This document shows positions 37,701 to 48,935 of a stretch of DNA of 64,000 bases, piece by piece; position 1 is the stretch's first letter; each line of letters opens with the position of its first letter. This DNA comes from Neckera pumila (taxonomy: Eukaryota; Streptophyta; Bryopsida; Hypnales; Neckeraceae). Location of the stretch: positions 30,021,282 through 30,085,281 of the forward strand of contig OZ018409.1 of NCBI GenBank assembly GCA_963969595.1, read 5' to 3'. The translations under genes were made by a program, and so were the position numbers. The notes under the pieces were generated by a model. It saw only the letters and a list, made by a program, of their open reading frames with translations. It had not been told where the DNA came from and searched no databases.

Positions 37701-40700
37701 CATCAACTTCATCTCTCTTCTTGCAGAGGAGCAGTAAGAGTTTCTCTGCATGCTTTAGTTCATTCAAGTCACTGCACAAGGCTTGCTCTTCCTTGGATGG
37801 TATTAACACATCCAGCAGCTCGGCGCATTTTGATTGCATGTTTCCAAAAGTGCTGTCCAGTTTCATTTCCAAAAGGGTGTCCAAGAGTCCATCCAGGACG
37901 CCGTCCTGTAATCCTTTCACTTCAATTCCTTCATCTTTACCCCGAGAATGAAGAAGTGCTTGGAGTGATCCCATGATCTCCTCTATAGACACCATCGCCG
38001 ACAGCACAGCAGCACTGCCTGGTCGAGATGATAAAGGGAAACCATGACATAAAGCGGGAGCCCAAATAGTGTTCAGATCCTTAAATTTCTCCATGTTGGA
38101 CCCTAATGACAAAGCCAGGGGCTCACATAGCCATGTACTCTCAGCAACCCATCTAAGAAGTGAATGCAAGGTGGCAACATTGACACCCATAGCCACTAGA
38201 AGGTCTTGTTGCTTACTCCTCAGCAACCTACCTTGCAACAGTAAATCAACAGAGACCATGGAAACCTTGCATGATTGGTGCTCTAGCAGAATAAGGGACA
38301 CCGCATTTCGTACCACGTTCACGCACCATCCCAGTAAAGTAGATAAGGTTTGCAAGAGGCCGCCTAAATGACCGTTCCTGCCTGCAATAACTGTTCCTTT
38401 CGCTTGCAGCATTGAAAGTAGAACGGTCAAAGAAGAACCCTGCCTCAGGAAATCCCATGAAAAATATTTAACCCGACCTTCACAGAGCTGAGTCTGAACA
38501 ACATGCAGGTTGCGAGTCATAAACCCCATCCACTGATCTGATTCGATACTCGCGATACCACCTTCTGCAGCATGCAGACTTTTGCTAACGCTCAGGAAAA
38601 AATCTGAGCCTGCAGGGTCCACGTTCAACTCCACCAGTGGGATAGGCTTCAAAAGAGGGCTCAACCAGCATATTGTGTTCCAGCCCATTACATAAACATA
38701 CCTTTCAATCAGCAACTCTTCCAAAATTTTGAAGGACCTGCCCTTCCAGATACCCAAAACATCGCTAAGTGCTTGGCTGATCTCGTTCAAGTCCAAATCT
38801 ATATCCCGAAACTCATTGATACTCGAAGCCCCATTTATATCAACCAGTTGCTGGATACATGAGTCATCCATAACACGCTCCTCCCCAGCACCATACTCCT
38901 CTAGAATATTGTGCGCAACCAGACCAGCCCACGACTGTTGAGGATTATCATCTACAGTGGCATTCGAACTCGTCTCTGAAAGGTTATTTTGCAGCTTCCG
39001 TCGCAAATGCAACAGCAACCACCGTGGAAACGAGTCAAAATGGAGTACGAAGTAACGCAATGCCAATACCAACCTTGAAACTAGCAGTGACCATATTAAA
39101 AACGGTATACCAGGAGGAAGATGCCTTTCAGTGCTCCGGAGAGTCTTGAAGACGGCCAATAAGCTCCGGACTATGATAGATCTTCCCGAAATATCTAATG
39201 AGTGGAAAGCCATAAAGAGGAGCTCCATTTGGAAGAAGGAAGGCAAGGCCTTGGAAATGTTTAAATCACCAGCTTTGACATTCCGCGTCCTAAGAAGAAT
39301 ATAGTCCAGAAAATTCTTCCAAAAATCAAAAGCCAAGGGGTCGTTTGAAACAGAAGGTCCCCTTCGAATTGACCGCTCAACAAGAAGTTTGCCATATAGA
39401 CTGCAGCTCTTCGCCGAAAGGGCACTGCATGCATCCCCTCCCCTCAATATCTGTGTGGCAAGATGCAACTCCAAAGCATCATTTAAAGCATGCCTGACCA
39501 CGAGGGCGTAGAGCAAGTCAAAGGATCCCTTATATAATTGAGCCACTAAATCAGATGCAATATCTTCAGAGTCGACGATATCGAAGCCCAGTGCATTGTT
39601 GTTCATAAAAGTGGATTGGGAGAAATAAATCTGCAAGAAAATATCCAAGTAATCCTTCGACAGCATCTTGCTCGCCACATCAAACGTGGGTCGATGCCAC
39701 TCGGGACAGAAGATACAATCTCTTAGAAAGATCAGTAACTGATTGGCTACTTCCAGGGGAGTGTTGTAAACAGCGTCCAACTTCTTCGCTGAGGTACAAG
39801 TTGGCGCAAGTCCTTCTGAATTGATCGAATGTCTTCCAGATTCCGAGAAAAGATCTCCAAATAACTGATCATCCTCGCTTGCCACAGTAACAGAATCCAT
39901 TGAGCCCATTGCAGAATCCTCTTCACTGTGCACGGATGAAGCTGTCTCCATTACTGAACCCTCTTTGAGACCTTGAGCGTGAAGCAAGGCTGTCACAGCC
40001 ACCAGATTATCCAGCCACTGACCATCACTGGAAAACACAACCTGCAACTGCTCTTGCGGACTAATCACCTGACTTAAGTCGAAATTCTTATTTCGAAGCT
40101 CACAACTCGGCACATTGAGGGTCGATATTCCACTCTGAACTCGGATACGACTCGGTTCCGAAGCTCTTGATTGCTCGTGAAATACTCCGTAGGAGTGTGA
40201 ATGGACATCCTGAAGAAGACTTAATAAATGGCTAATTACAGGTGGAGTGAACGCCAATGGCAATTGCTGCCCAGAAAGAGGACCGTATTGCTTAAAACTA
40301 CTCACTTCTAAAATGTCGAGCATTGATGCCGCGACAAAACTCTTAAAATTTCGCAGGACAACCTGATCAGAAAAACTTACTTCTGAGAGCTGGAGCAAGC
40401 TATCTATCAAGGAAGGAAGTGAACATCCTGGATTTGAGTCCGGCATCATCTCAGGATCAGAGCTATTCAAATCGTAACTGTGACGGAAAAAATCTCGCAG
40501 ACTTGAAACACACTCCACTAACTCTGAGCCGACCTCCTTGTCCAAAAACCCTGACACTTTTCCTCTGGAGAGACTTAATAGAAGGTTTGTTATGCTGGAA
40601 ACAAGAGCTATCCTGCCCTGCAATAATCTCTCTCCCTCTTCGTTGGTAACCTTCCCGCAAACCAATAGCAATGCCTGACACACCTCAAGCAAGCGTGGAA

Positions 40701-42008
40701 TACATCGAATCTTCCCAACGGCATACTGCTGTGCAGCAGCAACCATGCTAGTACTACTATTGAACACGGCTTGTGAATGCTCTGCCTGAGAACCCCTGCT
40801 CAATTCATGAGCCAAGAGCTGCTCGCTAGCTAACAATGAAAGTATGTTCTGTGACGGGCCTACCACCTTCTGGTCTCCAGAGAGAGACTCCTCTGCACAC
40901 AATTTAAAGACAGAGAGAACCTTGTTACAGAGACTCGTTGTGGACTATAGCACTATCTTTAAGAACGTATTCAACCATAACTCCATGAATGTCGAGTGAA
41001 TGATGCACAGTCCCATGTATGTAATCTCAGAATCTTCCCACTGATGCTGTATTTCCGTTCTACCTAACTTCTCCTATGAACGAATACATTGCAGGAAAAC
41101 AGACCCGTGGCAAAACAAAATTGCTTCAATGATTCTAACCACGTGATAGTATGAGAGTCCTAGGAACGGCACTTCGGTTTCCAAGCAACAGCAACTAACA
41201 TCTATGCAGGAAGGCATCGGGAAAAAATCGCCTTACCTTCAGGGGTTCTTTCGATTACGTCAATTAGGTCATTCCCAGAGGCATTTGAGACAAGATGATC
41301 GAAGAAAGGCAGTTCGGCGATAGTATTGCTCAGTGACCGTGACACAGGTAAACTACGCTCCATTCCCTTTCCTTCAATCATGGCGGTCTCCAAGAGTGCC
41401 AGTAACTTCAGTTGCATCTGCAGTAAAAATCTGAATTACAATCTTCCACAGTTGACAGAAGCATAGCGTCAAACAAACCTACCAGAGAAGTTAGAATATT
41501 AAACATTTCCAAAGCTTTCCTCAAGCTATCCCGAGTTCCATTTCGAAACCCTAAAACATGTGTAAGCAGGAAATCAGTTACCAATCTGCCGCGCACCGTG
41601 ATAACTGCCCAGGAGATTGTAAGTGAGACCATTTTCGATCAAATTACGTAAAAAAATACGACCAAGAAATCAGAAAACTCAATTTATAAAATCCTCGCAC
41701 CTCAAGGTACACAGTCGCCCCACTTCCAGGCAACTTCAGGGCGTCGGCCTCTTCCGTGTGCAACAGTCCCGCCTCCTGAGCACTTCCATTTCCCTTCAAC
41801 ACGCTCGATTCGAGTCCCTGTAAGCAGACTTGAATAGTAATTCGGTAGATCTGCTCCACCACTTCTTTGTCCCCGCCATCTGCAAATCCACATTACAAAA
41901 AAACCTACCCCGTCACGTCTCCCGCGCAATTCTTTCAACCACCAAATTCACAACGAACTACCGCCATTTCATGTCTCCCAATTCAACCCCTCCTCGATTG
42001 CCAATTCC

Positions 42009-42043
<35 letters not shown>

Positions 42044-42342
42044 AAATCCAATTCACAATTCAATCCAATCCAATCCAATCTAATCCAATCCAATTCAATC
42101 CGACCTGCGATCCAATCACACGAAGCGCACAGCACAGCTTCCACGATGGCCAGACCACAATCCACTTGCGACGGACTCCACTGCAGCCGCGAAGAAGTCT
42201 CTCCGCCATCCAACCCTAACCTCACCACCGCCCGAAGCTTCCGCAAGCCCTCTTGAACCTCCGCCTCCTTCAATCGCGCCTGCAACTGCAAGGAGCCCTC
42301 GGGAAGCTGCAAAACCTCCACCAATTTCTCCAGCGTCCCCAT
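22745..42342 (-). CDS. BIG: BIG/UBR4-type calossin, giant E3 ubiquitin ligase (19 exons)
   Basis: Homologue of Arabidopsis BIG (about 5,100 residues) and animal UBR4. It recognises N-degrons and ubiquitylates substrates; BIG is required for auxin transport and several other signalling responses. Exons by GT/AG and phase: 42342-42105, 41879-41701, 41550-41483, 41417-41237, 40892-34741, 34604-33981, 33686-33506, 33254-33011, 32808-31064, 30935-28945, 28674-27812, 27576-27363, 27200-26928, 26635-26507, 26361-26218, 25948-25339, 25162-24786, 24661-24158, 23656-22745; about 5,209 codons. All phases agree except exon 2 to 3, which is one base off. Domains: UBR box about residue 1,616; a WD40-like propeller after it; ZZ finger about 2,680; Cys-rich plant block about 3,535; the UBR4 E3 module with hemiRING about 4,775. 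Exon 5 (6,152 bases) holds 40% of the protein. The frame is intact throughout. The start is the first ATG of exon 1; the first 220 residues are least certain. Confidence 0.95.
24158..24661 (-). other. HemiRING part of the UBR4 E3 module
   Basis: Exon 18 carries [15 protein letters not shown], a CYSKRVN stretch and [12 protein letters not shown]. In UBR4 this atypical half-RING works with a neighbouring UZI subdomain to recruit the E2 UBE2A/B. Retention of the Cys/His residues suggests active ligase. Neighbouring exons 12-17 hold the rest of the conserved UBR4 C-terminal domain. Confidence 0.8.
29740..29960 (-). other. Cysteine-rich zinc-binding block of BIG
   Basis: In exon 10. At least five Cys-x2-Cys pairs follow one another ([39 protein letters not shown]) and are followed by a run nearly identical to the Arabidopsis protein as I recall it. 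The function of this block is not known to me. Confidence 0.85.
32480..32645 (-). other. ZZ-type zinc finger of BIG
   Basis: In exon 9. [32 protein letters not shown] and a downstream H-x(3)-H (HSREHPM) give the ZZ C2-C2-C2-H2 pattern. It is present in plant BIG but not in human UBR4, so it supports the plant-type assignment. Confidence 0.92.
32884..32902. repeat. Poly-G run in BIG intron 8
   Basis: A run of about 18 Gs on the plus strand (poly-C in the transcript) lies inside the intron between exons 8 and 9. The length is likely to vary and may also be a sequencing or assembly weak point. Confidence 0.85.
35640..36080 (-). other. WD40-like propeller segment of BIG
   Basis: Follows the UBR box. 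Repeating beta-strand blocks such as [20 protein letters not shown] and [17 protein letters not shown] resemble WD40 blades; the plant and animal homologues carry a propeller at this place. Blade limits cannot be fixed by eye. Confidence 0.65.
36490..36710 (-). other. UBR box zinc finger of BIG
   Basis: In exon 5. The Cys/His pattern runs from CTFTSSG through [22 protein letters not shown] and FFCDCGAG to CLCLKP. In the UBR family this fold binds basic or hydrophobic N-terminal residues of substrates. All cysteines and histidines of the plant BIG pattern appear present. Confidence 0.93.
42007..42104. repeat. Microsatellites in BIG intron 1: (CAA)n and (ATCCA)n
   Basis: About eleven CAA units (42,007-42,043) are followed by a pentanucleotide ATCCA array (42,060-42,104) that runs to the exon 1 donor. 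The 5' splice site AG/GTCGGA therefore sits at the edge of the array. Both frames that read through the arrays are artefacts. Confidence 0.85.
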
Positions 42343-43054
42343 CCCTCATGCCCGCTCCGCTCCGCCCCGCTGGCACCCCTGCCCGCCCGCCCCGTCCCCC
42401 TCCCCGTCCCCCTTCTTCCCCTCCGTCACACCATCCACCACCAAATGGCACCGAAACCACTAATCAACACACCACGCACTCCGCAACGCAACCCTTGCAC
42501 GCACACACACACAGGCACAGACAGACACAGAACCACAGCCACTACCACCACCACAACAACCACAAAGAAATGTCGGTTGGAACACTAAGAGTCGGTTGCC
42601 CCGGCCGCAGACGGGAGGCGGGGAAAAAGCTCTAGAACCTGCGATCGTGATGATTCAGGGTGCGGCCATAGCCACGAGAGAGAGAGAGAGAAAGAGTCAG
42701 CTATACACGATTCTTTAGTTACGTACAACAAGCCAAGAGGAACGATTTACTACTGAAGCTTTGCCTGGGCTGTGTCAAGGGTCCGATTGGTTTGGTTTAG
42801 TTTGGGCCTTGGAGTTGGTCCGTCCGGCTGTTTGTTTGTATTGAAGATTTGAAGGTTCAACTGCCCTTTGGGCCTTAGTAGTGGGCTCTTCTTGGACCAG
42901 TCTCGCCTTGGGGAGGGGGTCTTCTTGTTGGGCGTTGCGTCCCCAGGCGCAGCAGTGCCACGTATGCCCCTTTTTGGCCGGCTAATCGGCTATGAATTGA
43001 TCTATGACCTATGGTTATAATTTTAACCTTGGAAGACACGGAGTATTAAGGGAG
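42343..43054. promoter_or_regulatory. BIG 5' leader and upstream region (inferred)
   Basis: It contains CT/CA-rich sequence (CACACACACA near 42,500, a CCACCAC run near 42,545) and a GA run at 42,680-42,692. No TATA box or binding site can be named with confidence. It is more GC-rich than the DNA beyond 43,000. Confidence 0.4.
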
Positions 43055-43345
43055 GATGCTCTAAAAGCTACCATTTTTTTTATTTTTTTTAATGCAGTGG
43101 GTTCTCCCCATTTTTTTAAAAAAGAAAAGGAAAGAAAGCTACCATTTAAGGGCTGATCCGCCTTTTTTGTAGGTTTGCATGAATAGAAATATTTTTCACT
43201 CATTTTTCAAAGAAAAGAAACATGGATGCCAAATGTAACACAAGTGGTTTCATATTTTTTGAAGCATTTTTGAATTAGTTAAGAATTTTCTAAGATTTCT
43301 ATTGTAGGTATCTATTTGTGACCCTAGGTCTCCCAAAATGCCTCC
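43055..43345 (+). repeat. Dispersed repeat family A, copy 1
   Basis: Shares GGTTTCATATTTTTTG, a GAATTAGTTA word, and an upstream ACCATTTAAGGGCTGAT-like stretch with copies at 44,205-44,420 and 47,700-47,805, and in inverted orientation at 63,490-63,612. It is probably part of a transposon; no coding region or ends were identified. Confidence 0.65.
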
Positions 43346-44204
43346 ACTTACAACTTCTAAAGTGATTTGCCGAAGTCAAGGCCAATGAATGTTTCTTGCA
43401 ATAAAAAACACTTTTTTTATAGGTTCAAACCATGACTAAAGTGGTCCATATGAAGACCACCTCATATCCATTCTCTATCATTTTATAGGATTGATTTGAA
43501 GAAGCCGGTCGCTTTTAGAGCAGACTACTTGATCACTGATGTTGGGACTGAGTTGAAAACATTCATAACAAACAATTCAGTTCATCAAAGTTGGAGACAC
43601 TTTCCCAAGAATAAAATAAAATAAAATAATAGTATTAACAATTGAAATCATGAATTTAAAAATAAATAAAAATGGATTAGATATGTAATTATTACAAATT
43701 TTAAAAAGAAAAGCTCCCTTATCACATAGCTTAGTCATAAAACCAAAATCTAAAGAGTTAATAGTCAACCAATTACAATTAAGTAAGGGAATTGTTTAAT
43801 GGCACTGTGGGACACTTTCAATGGAAGTCTACTTGTCAAGAATGGATACAAGGACATTTTGGGTGTTTTCACTTTAATCCCCAAAGTACCAAAGGACCAA
43901 GGCAAATTTTGGGTAGAAATTGTGAAAACTTGCCGCTTTTTAGGGAATGAGAAAAAAATGAGAAAAGAAGTTTAAAATTCAAATTTTTACTAAACTACTA
44001 TAAGAATGTGTGGGAATTTTTTTTGAGATTTTGACCTCACAGATTGAAAGATTACAATATTTGAAGTTAGATGAAAAAATTTATCCTAACCTTGTCCAAT
44101 AGGGCTAGTAGACACTTTTATTCCTCCGAGAGTGAGATTTTTGCACTACATATAGGTTCTTTTTACATTTGCATCTTATCTTGTATCATGTAAATTATAT
44201 AAAG

Positions 44205-44420
44205 TAGTATGCTCTTAAAGTGACCATTTAAGAGTTGATAGATAGCCTTTTTGGAGAAGCTAAACTCCTTGAAATAATTTTTAGTAAAAAAACTTTTAGA
44301 AAGAAAAATGTAATTGGCATCTAATCCAAGTTGTTTCATATTTATTGGATCTTTGTAGAATTAGTTGTAAATTTTTGAAGTTGAAATGTAGTGATCACTA
44401 CAAGCGACTATTTGAGGCGA
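44205..44420 (+). repeat. Dispersed repeat family A, copy 2
   Basis: It matches copy 1 along its length (ACCATTTAAGAGTTGATAG, then GTTTCATATTTATTGGATC and GAATTAGTTGTAAATTTT). Confidence 0.6.
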
Positions 44421-46531
44421 CTACTTCTTGAAATCTACACTGATTATACATTGAAGAAAGCAAAATGTAACTTTGTGCCATGATTGCTTTTAGACCACAA
44501 TTGCCTGTAAAGTAAACTACCTTACTTGTCAAATTTCAAAAAATTGAAGAGGAGTTTTCACATGCTACCCAATACTACTTAGATTGCCTCAAAAGTTCAA
44601 GACAATATAACTTTTGATCCAAGCATCAAATTGGAAGAAAATTTATATTCCCAGTAAGAAAATACATGTTTACTCCTTGTATCAAAATTTTGTGAACATC
44701 CAACCAAAATTGACTTTGTGCATAACAACTTGAGTTCTCTTGCATATGTTGAACACTTACTTGATCCTTCAAGGATTAATAGATAATACCAATTTTAACC
44801 TCTAAGTGCTTAACTTTCCATGGGATAGATGATGAATGTTTGTATACATCATCTAATGAATATTTATTAAGGAACCTTCAAGAAAAATCATGTACTCCGT
44901 AATATATTAATGGAAAGAAGAAAGAATGCTCTACATAAATCAATGATATAGATGTCCTAAAGAATTTTTAATTATTTATTATAGATTTTCAAAATATACA
45001 TATTATCTTTAGGTTGATCATTTAGGGATTAAGATGAGGAACCCAATAGTATTATATCCTACTAGCAGGTTCATTTCATCAAAGCCAAATATTCATTTAA
45101 AGCAGGAATTCTAGCCGCTAGGCAAGACTAAAATATAAATTATGTTTTTTAGGCAACCATTCAAAATTGAACAAACGGTATAGGCAATTGGATAGGTTTA
45201 GATACCTTATTTAATGATTTTAAAGAGGATAAAAGGTTATTTGTTCATGAAGTGCATAGAATATTGAGACAAGATTGCCATAAATGGCCAATACATGTCT
45301 CTAGAGAAGAAAATTGTGATTCTTCCTCAATCAATTGCAATTTCTAAATATAAGGCAAGATAGGGATTAATTTTCAAAAAGATTAGTCATCATTTTTTAA
45401 AAATATTTAATGACAAACCTGCTAATAGGATATGGTATTTTATATATTGTGATATGTTGCCATACACAATAGATTAGTGTATTACCAAAACTTCAGCAAC
45501 ATCATATTAGAGTCCTCGAAGGTAGTTCAAACTTCTTATAATGTTAAGTTGTGTTATTAAAGGTTAGCATTTTTATTATGGTTAAGGGGGCGCCATAATG
45601 GTTATATATAACTTAATACAACTTAGTAGAGAAATCTAGTGATGAATTTCAAGTAAAAATTAGAACTATAGATTATATCCATAAATGTTACTTAGTAATT
45701 ATCATTGCACTATCTGATATTTATTGATGTAATACATGGGAATGAAATAAATATTTCAAAATCTCTTTCTAAATTAATTGAAAATTAAATATACATAATT
45801 TTTACAATACTCTTTATTCAAGTAGTTAATTAAATACACTTCTAGTCATGATCACTTCAAAAAAAAGGAAGTTGTAAAAGATCCAAACTAGATTGTTTAG
45901 GCAATCTTGGAATCCATACCTTTAATTTAAAGCGAGAACATTTTTCTAATGTGGTAATGTATGTTGTAATTTGCATTTTTTTACAAGAAACTTATCAAAA
46001 ATTTATTGTAAAAACAAATAACAAAATGTAGGTGGAAATATGAATATCATATTACTATACCTTTATGTTAAATTATTTGATACTCGCAAGTATCATTTTG
46101 CTCTAAAACAAGTATAAAGTGAAAAAGATGTTCCCCTGAGTGTAAAAGTGTTTTTTAGAGGCTAATTTCTAAAAGACAAGAAAGCTTATTATTGAAAATG
46201 AATTTTTTTTGTATTTAAAAAAGATCTCTTTGAAAATTTCCAATATCTTGAATTTCATTGTGATTTCCTAACAAGTGAGTTTTTGTAGAATATGATTCTT
46301 ATGTCCATTTCAGAACAATTTAAGAAAATAGGCTTAACCTTTAATGTTCCAAATCCAATGCCATTTGGTCTAATATCATTTTAAAGCTCAATTTAAATAA
46401 TATTCAAGATTTGACCTCATATTTACATTACAAGATTTAGACAAGAAAATTTATTTTCTATCAATGTAAAAATCTCTATTAATTTTGTAACAAATTGTAA
46501 TTTTTATTTTTGTAAGTCGTAAGAAAATAGA
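44421..46531. other. AT-rich intergenic, nothing recognised
   Basis: Long AT-rich stretch with stops in all frames. No gene, RNA gene or clear repeat structure was seen. Confidence 0.5.
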
Positions 46532-47094
46532 ATGGGTGGCAATGTACGTGACAATGGTGCTAAATTTATTTGGTTTGATGACATTGATGAAATACTTAGC
46601 TTCACAGCTAAGGCCAACGGTGTGTCTGGCGGGATGGACCAAGGCATATGGGTGCTAGGGATGGAGTCGTCGATTGCACCAATAGATCTCGCTGAGGAGT
46701 ACAACGGAGATAGTCCGCTTCTCTATTGCCACCATCCCTGCGTTCTGTCCCATCTTCATCTACCGGCCCCAACTCTGACCCTGAGAGCATTGGAAACAAC
46801 CTACAAATACACGCTGCAAATTTAGTGGGATGTCACGACAGAGGTATTGTTCCAAAACCAGCTAAGAGGGCTAAAATTGACAAAAACTTGATGGATGCTT
46901 TAGATAGGTTGTCTGATTCCATTTCAATAATTGAAAAGCTCAGAATAGAAGTAGCCATCACTATGCACAAAGACAACTTAGTAGAATGTCAAGAGAATCA
47001 AAAATTGGAGCTTGAACTGTTTCAATTGCAGCATGCGAGTAGTGAGCACACGGCAACTCTCTTTGCAAATGTTGTGAAAAAGAATGCGGATTAA
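46532..47094 (+). pseudogene. Two-frame reading frame, possibly a transposon-associated SANT-like protein
   Basis: One frame (from 46,532) encodes a stretch with IWFDDIDEILSFTAKANG and MDQGIWVLGMESSIAP. An overlapping second frame (to 47,092) continues with a serine-rich part, a basic patch (KPAKRAKIDKNLMDALDRL) and a helical, probably coiled-coil end. Together they resemble the back half of Myb/SANT-like proteins that accompany plant PIF/Harbinger transposons: core, Ser-rich linker, basic patch, coiled coil. The switch of frame around 46,730-46,780 implies a frameshift or an unseen small intron. The family call is weak. Confidence 0.35.
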
Positions 47095-47214
47095 CTTTCA
47101 TGTTGTTTCCTTTTTCTCGACTATACTTTGCTTTTCTCCTTCAATGGTATTTCATTTCAATACTACTAAACTGAAATGCTATTTGCTTTGCATTTCATAA
47201 GTGAATGGTTTATT

Positions 47215-47430
47215 TAACCCTTAAATGTCGACGTAGCCATTGTGTGCCTATGGATGACAAGGAATCTCTTGTGTAGGACAAAAGTGCAACTATTTCTTCG
47301 CGGAATTTTGTTGTGAAAAGGGGAGGTCTTCTACTATACAAACTTTGACTTCCAATGAGTGCTATTGCTATTTCTTAAGTCAATGATTCACACGGTAATG
47401 AAAAGGGATGATTTCAAGAATCAGCCCTTT
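47215..47430 (+). mobile_element. Half copy of the foldback MITE of 746-1232
   Basis: TTAA then CCCTTAAATGTCGACG, then GGATGACAAGGAATCTCTTGTGTAGGA-like sequence parallel to the left arm at 787-975, including AATTTTGTTGTGAAAAGGGG and GTCTTCTAC. The right arm is absent. Confidence 0.6.
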
Positions 47431-47699
47431 GTCCTTTTATTAATAGTAGCTTGTTTAGGGTTTCACCTTCAGTGCTGCAGTGAATGGAAAGGAATTCTCT
47501 CGGATTTATATTCCTTTTCTCAGTAGTTTTGGTATTCGAACTTCATACTCAAAAGTATTGTGAACTTATGGAAATGCTGGGATTAGGGTTCACAAGGTCT
47601 GTTTTCCGATCCTTTGGGAGAAGGAAACGCATCTGCCAGCTTCAAGGTGGATGCCTTTTGAAGGTAGTCATGTAAACAGTCGTCAATGATTTTTAGTAG

Positions 47700-47805
47700 T
47701 AAGAATAATGAAAGTGGGATCTATCCCAAGTCGTTTCATATTTTTTGGACCTCCGGGGAATTAGTTAGGAGTTCCCAAAGTTCAGTCGTAGTGGTCAATA
47801 ATTAT
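47700..47805 (+). repeat. Dispersed repeat family A, copy 3
   Basis: Contains CGTTTCATATTTTTTGGACC and GAATTAGTTAGGAGTTCCC in the same order as the copies near 43.2 and 44.3 kb. Confidence 0.6.
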
Positions 47806-47864
47806 ATGTGTCATTCACTTCACACTTTAACAAAAAAAAACTCTTGTAGGTACGGTAACTAACT

Positions 47865-48070
47865 ACACCTTAAATTGCATAGTTAAGTAATTCAACATGA
47901 TTCAACATGGTTTTTACTATTATATTGAAAAACAAATTTTGTGGGGTCCCACTGGTAGACAAAAGGGGATTTTAGATTCTCTTCGAATGCATTTTTTGGA
48001 CATTGTGTGAATAAACGACAAATTTCCAAAGTGCTAAAAATAGGTGTATCTAAAAATGATCATAAAATAG
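47865..48070 (+). repeat. Dispersed repeat matching 21,875-22,080
   Basis: The same orientation and order of words over about 200 bp as the copy between RAD51 and BIG, with many substitutions. Confidence 0.7.
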
Positions 48071-48144
48071 GTGCACATTCATTTCTTTGAAATTTATAAA
48101 TAGAAGTACATAGTGCATCATAAGCGTGGAAGTTTCATTGTTAA

Positions 48145-48778
48145 TCCCTAAATGCCCAAGGCACCCAAATCTAGTGTTTGCAAAACTTTGAAGTTAAATA
48201 AAACCTAACCAAGATGCTATTTTAGTAGTTTATATTTTTTAAGTTCTTCTTGAAGTTTAATTTTAGCACCAAAAATCCAATCTTGAAAATAAATGATAGT
48301 GATTTTTCTATTCAAGTTTTTGTACAAGGATACCCATTGCAATCTTGACTTTCCGTAGTGTTGAGAGCCCTTGGAAATGAGCCTCAAATACACTAGACCT
48401 TAGAGGAAAATTCACATTCAAAATTCATTTAAAAAAATTGTGGAGTAGATTTTAAGAAGCCATAAATTGATTGGAGTTATACAAGTTAGGCTCTTTAACC
48501 TCATATTTTTTTGGTCACCAACTTTTTAGATTTGACTTGTGTAAAGAAGGTTGAAAGATTTTTGCAGTTTTAGCACCTTCATGGTCAAACATTATAATCT
48601 TTCACTCCATAAGTGATATTGTTGTGTTTTCTTTTCCTATGAGATCTCTAACATATCTAGTTTGAATTTGTACAATTACAATTAAAAAAAAATTGATACA
48701 ACTTATCAAAATGTTGGCATTTTGTTCAATTTAGAGCAAATTCCAGGAAGCCCAAAACAGGCCTTGGGCATTTAGGGG
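48145..48778. mobile_element. 634-bp element with TTAA target duplication and 17-bp inverted ends
   Basis: The left end is TCCCTAAATGCCCAAGG after TTAA (48,141-48,144). The right end, read inward, is CCCCTAAATGCCCAAGG before TTAA (48,779-48,782). The ends differ at one base. A TTAA duplication plus termini of this length starting CCC is the piggyBac pattern. There is no transposase frame inside, so it is non-autonomous. Internal sequence 48,170-48,620 is duplicated at 49,325-49,740. Confidence 0.7.
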
Positions 48779-48935
48779 TTAACAACCACAATCTAAATGG
48801 ACTTTGGAATTGGCATGTGAAATTACAATACTATAGAGGAATTGAAATTATTGTCTGAGAAGCTGAAACTACTTGATGAAAATGAATGATCTGGTTTTGA
48901 AAACAGTGAATGATCTGGTTTTCAAAATGAATGAC

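Noticed and set aside
41570..41632. Extra micro-exon TTATCACGG...GATTG in BIG
   Set aside because: It would need a 31-base intron, too short for plants.
41830..42256. Two overlapping 129-codon frames with poly-Gln/poly-Thr
   Set aside because: They are translations of the CAA and ATCCA microsatellites in BIG intron 1, on the opposite strand.
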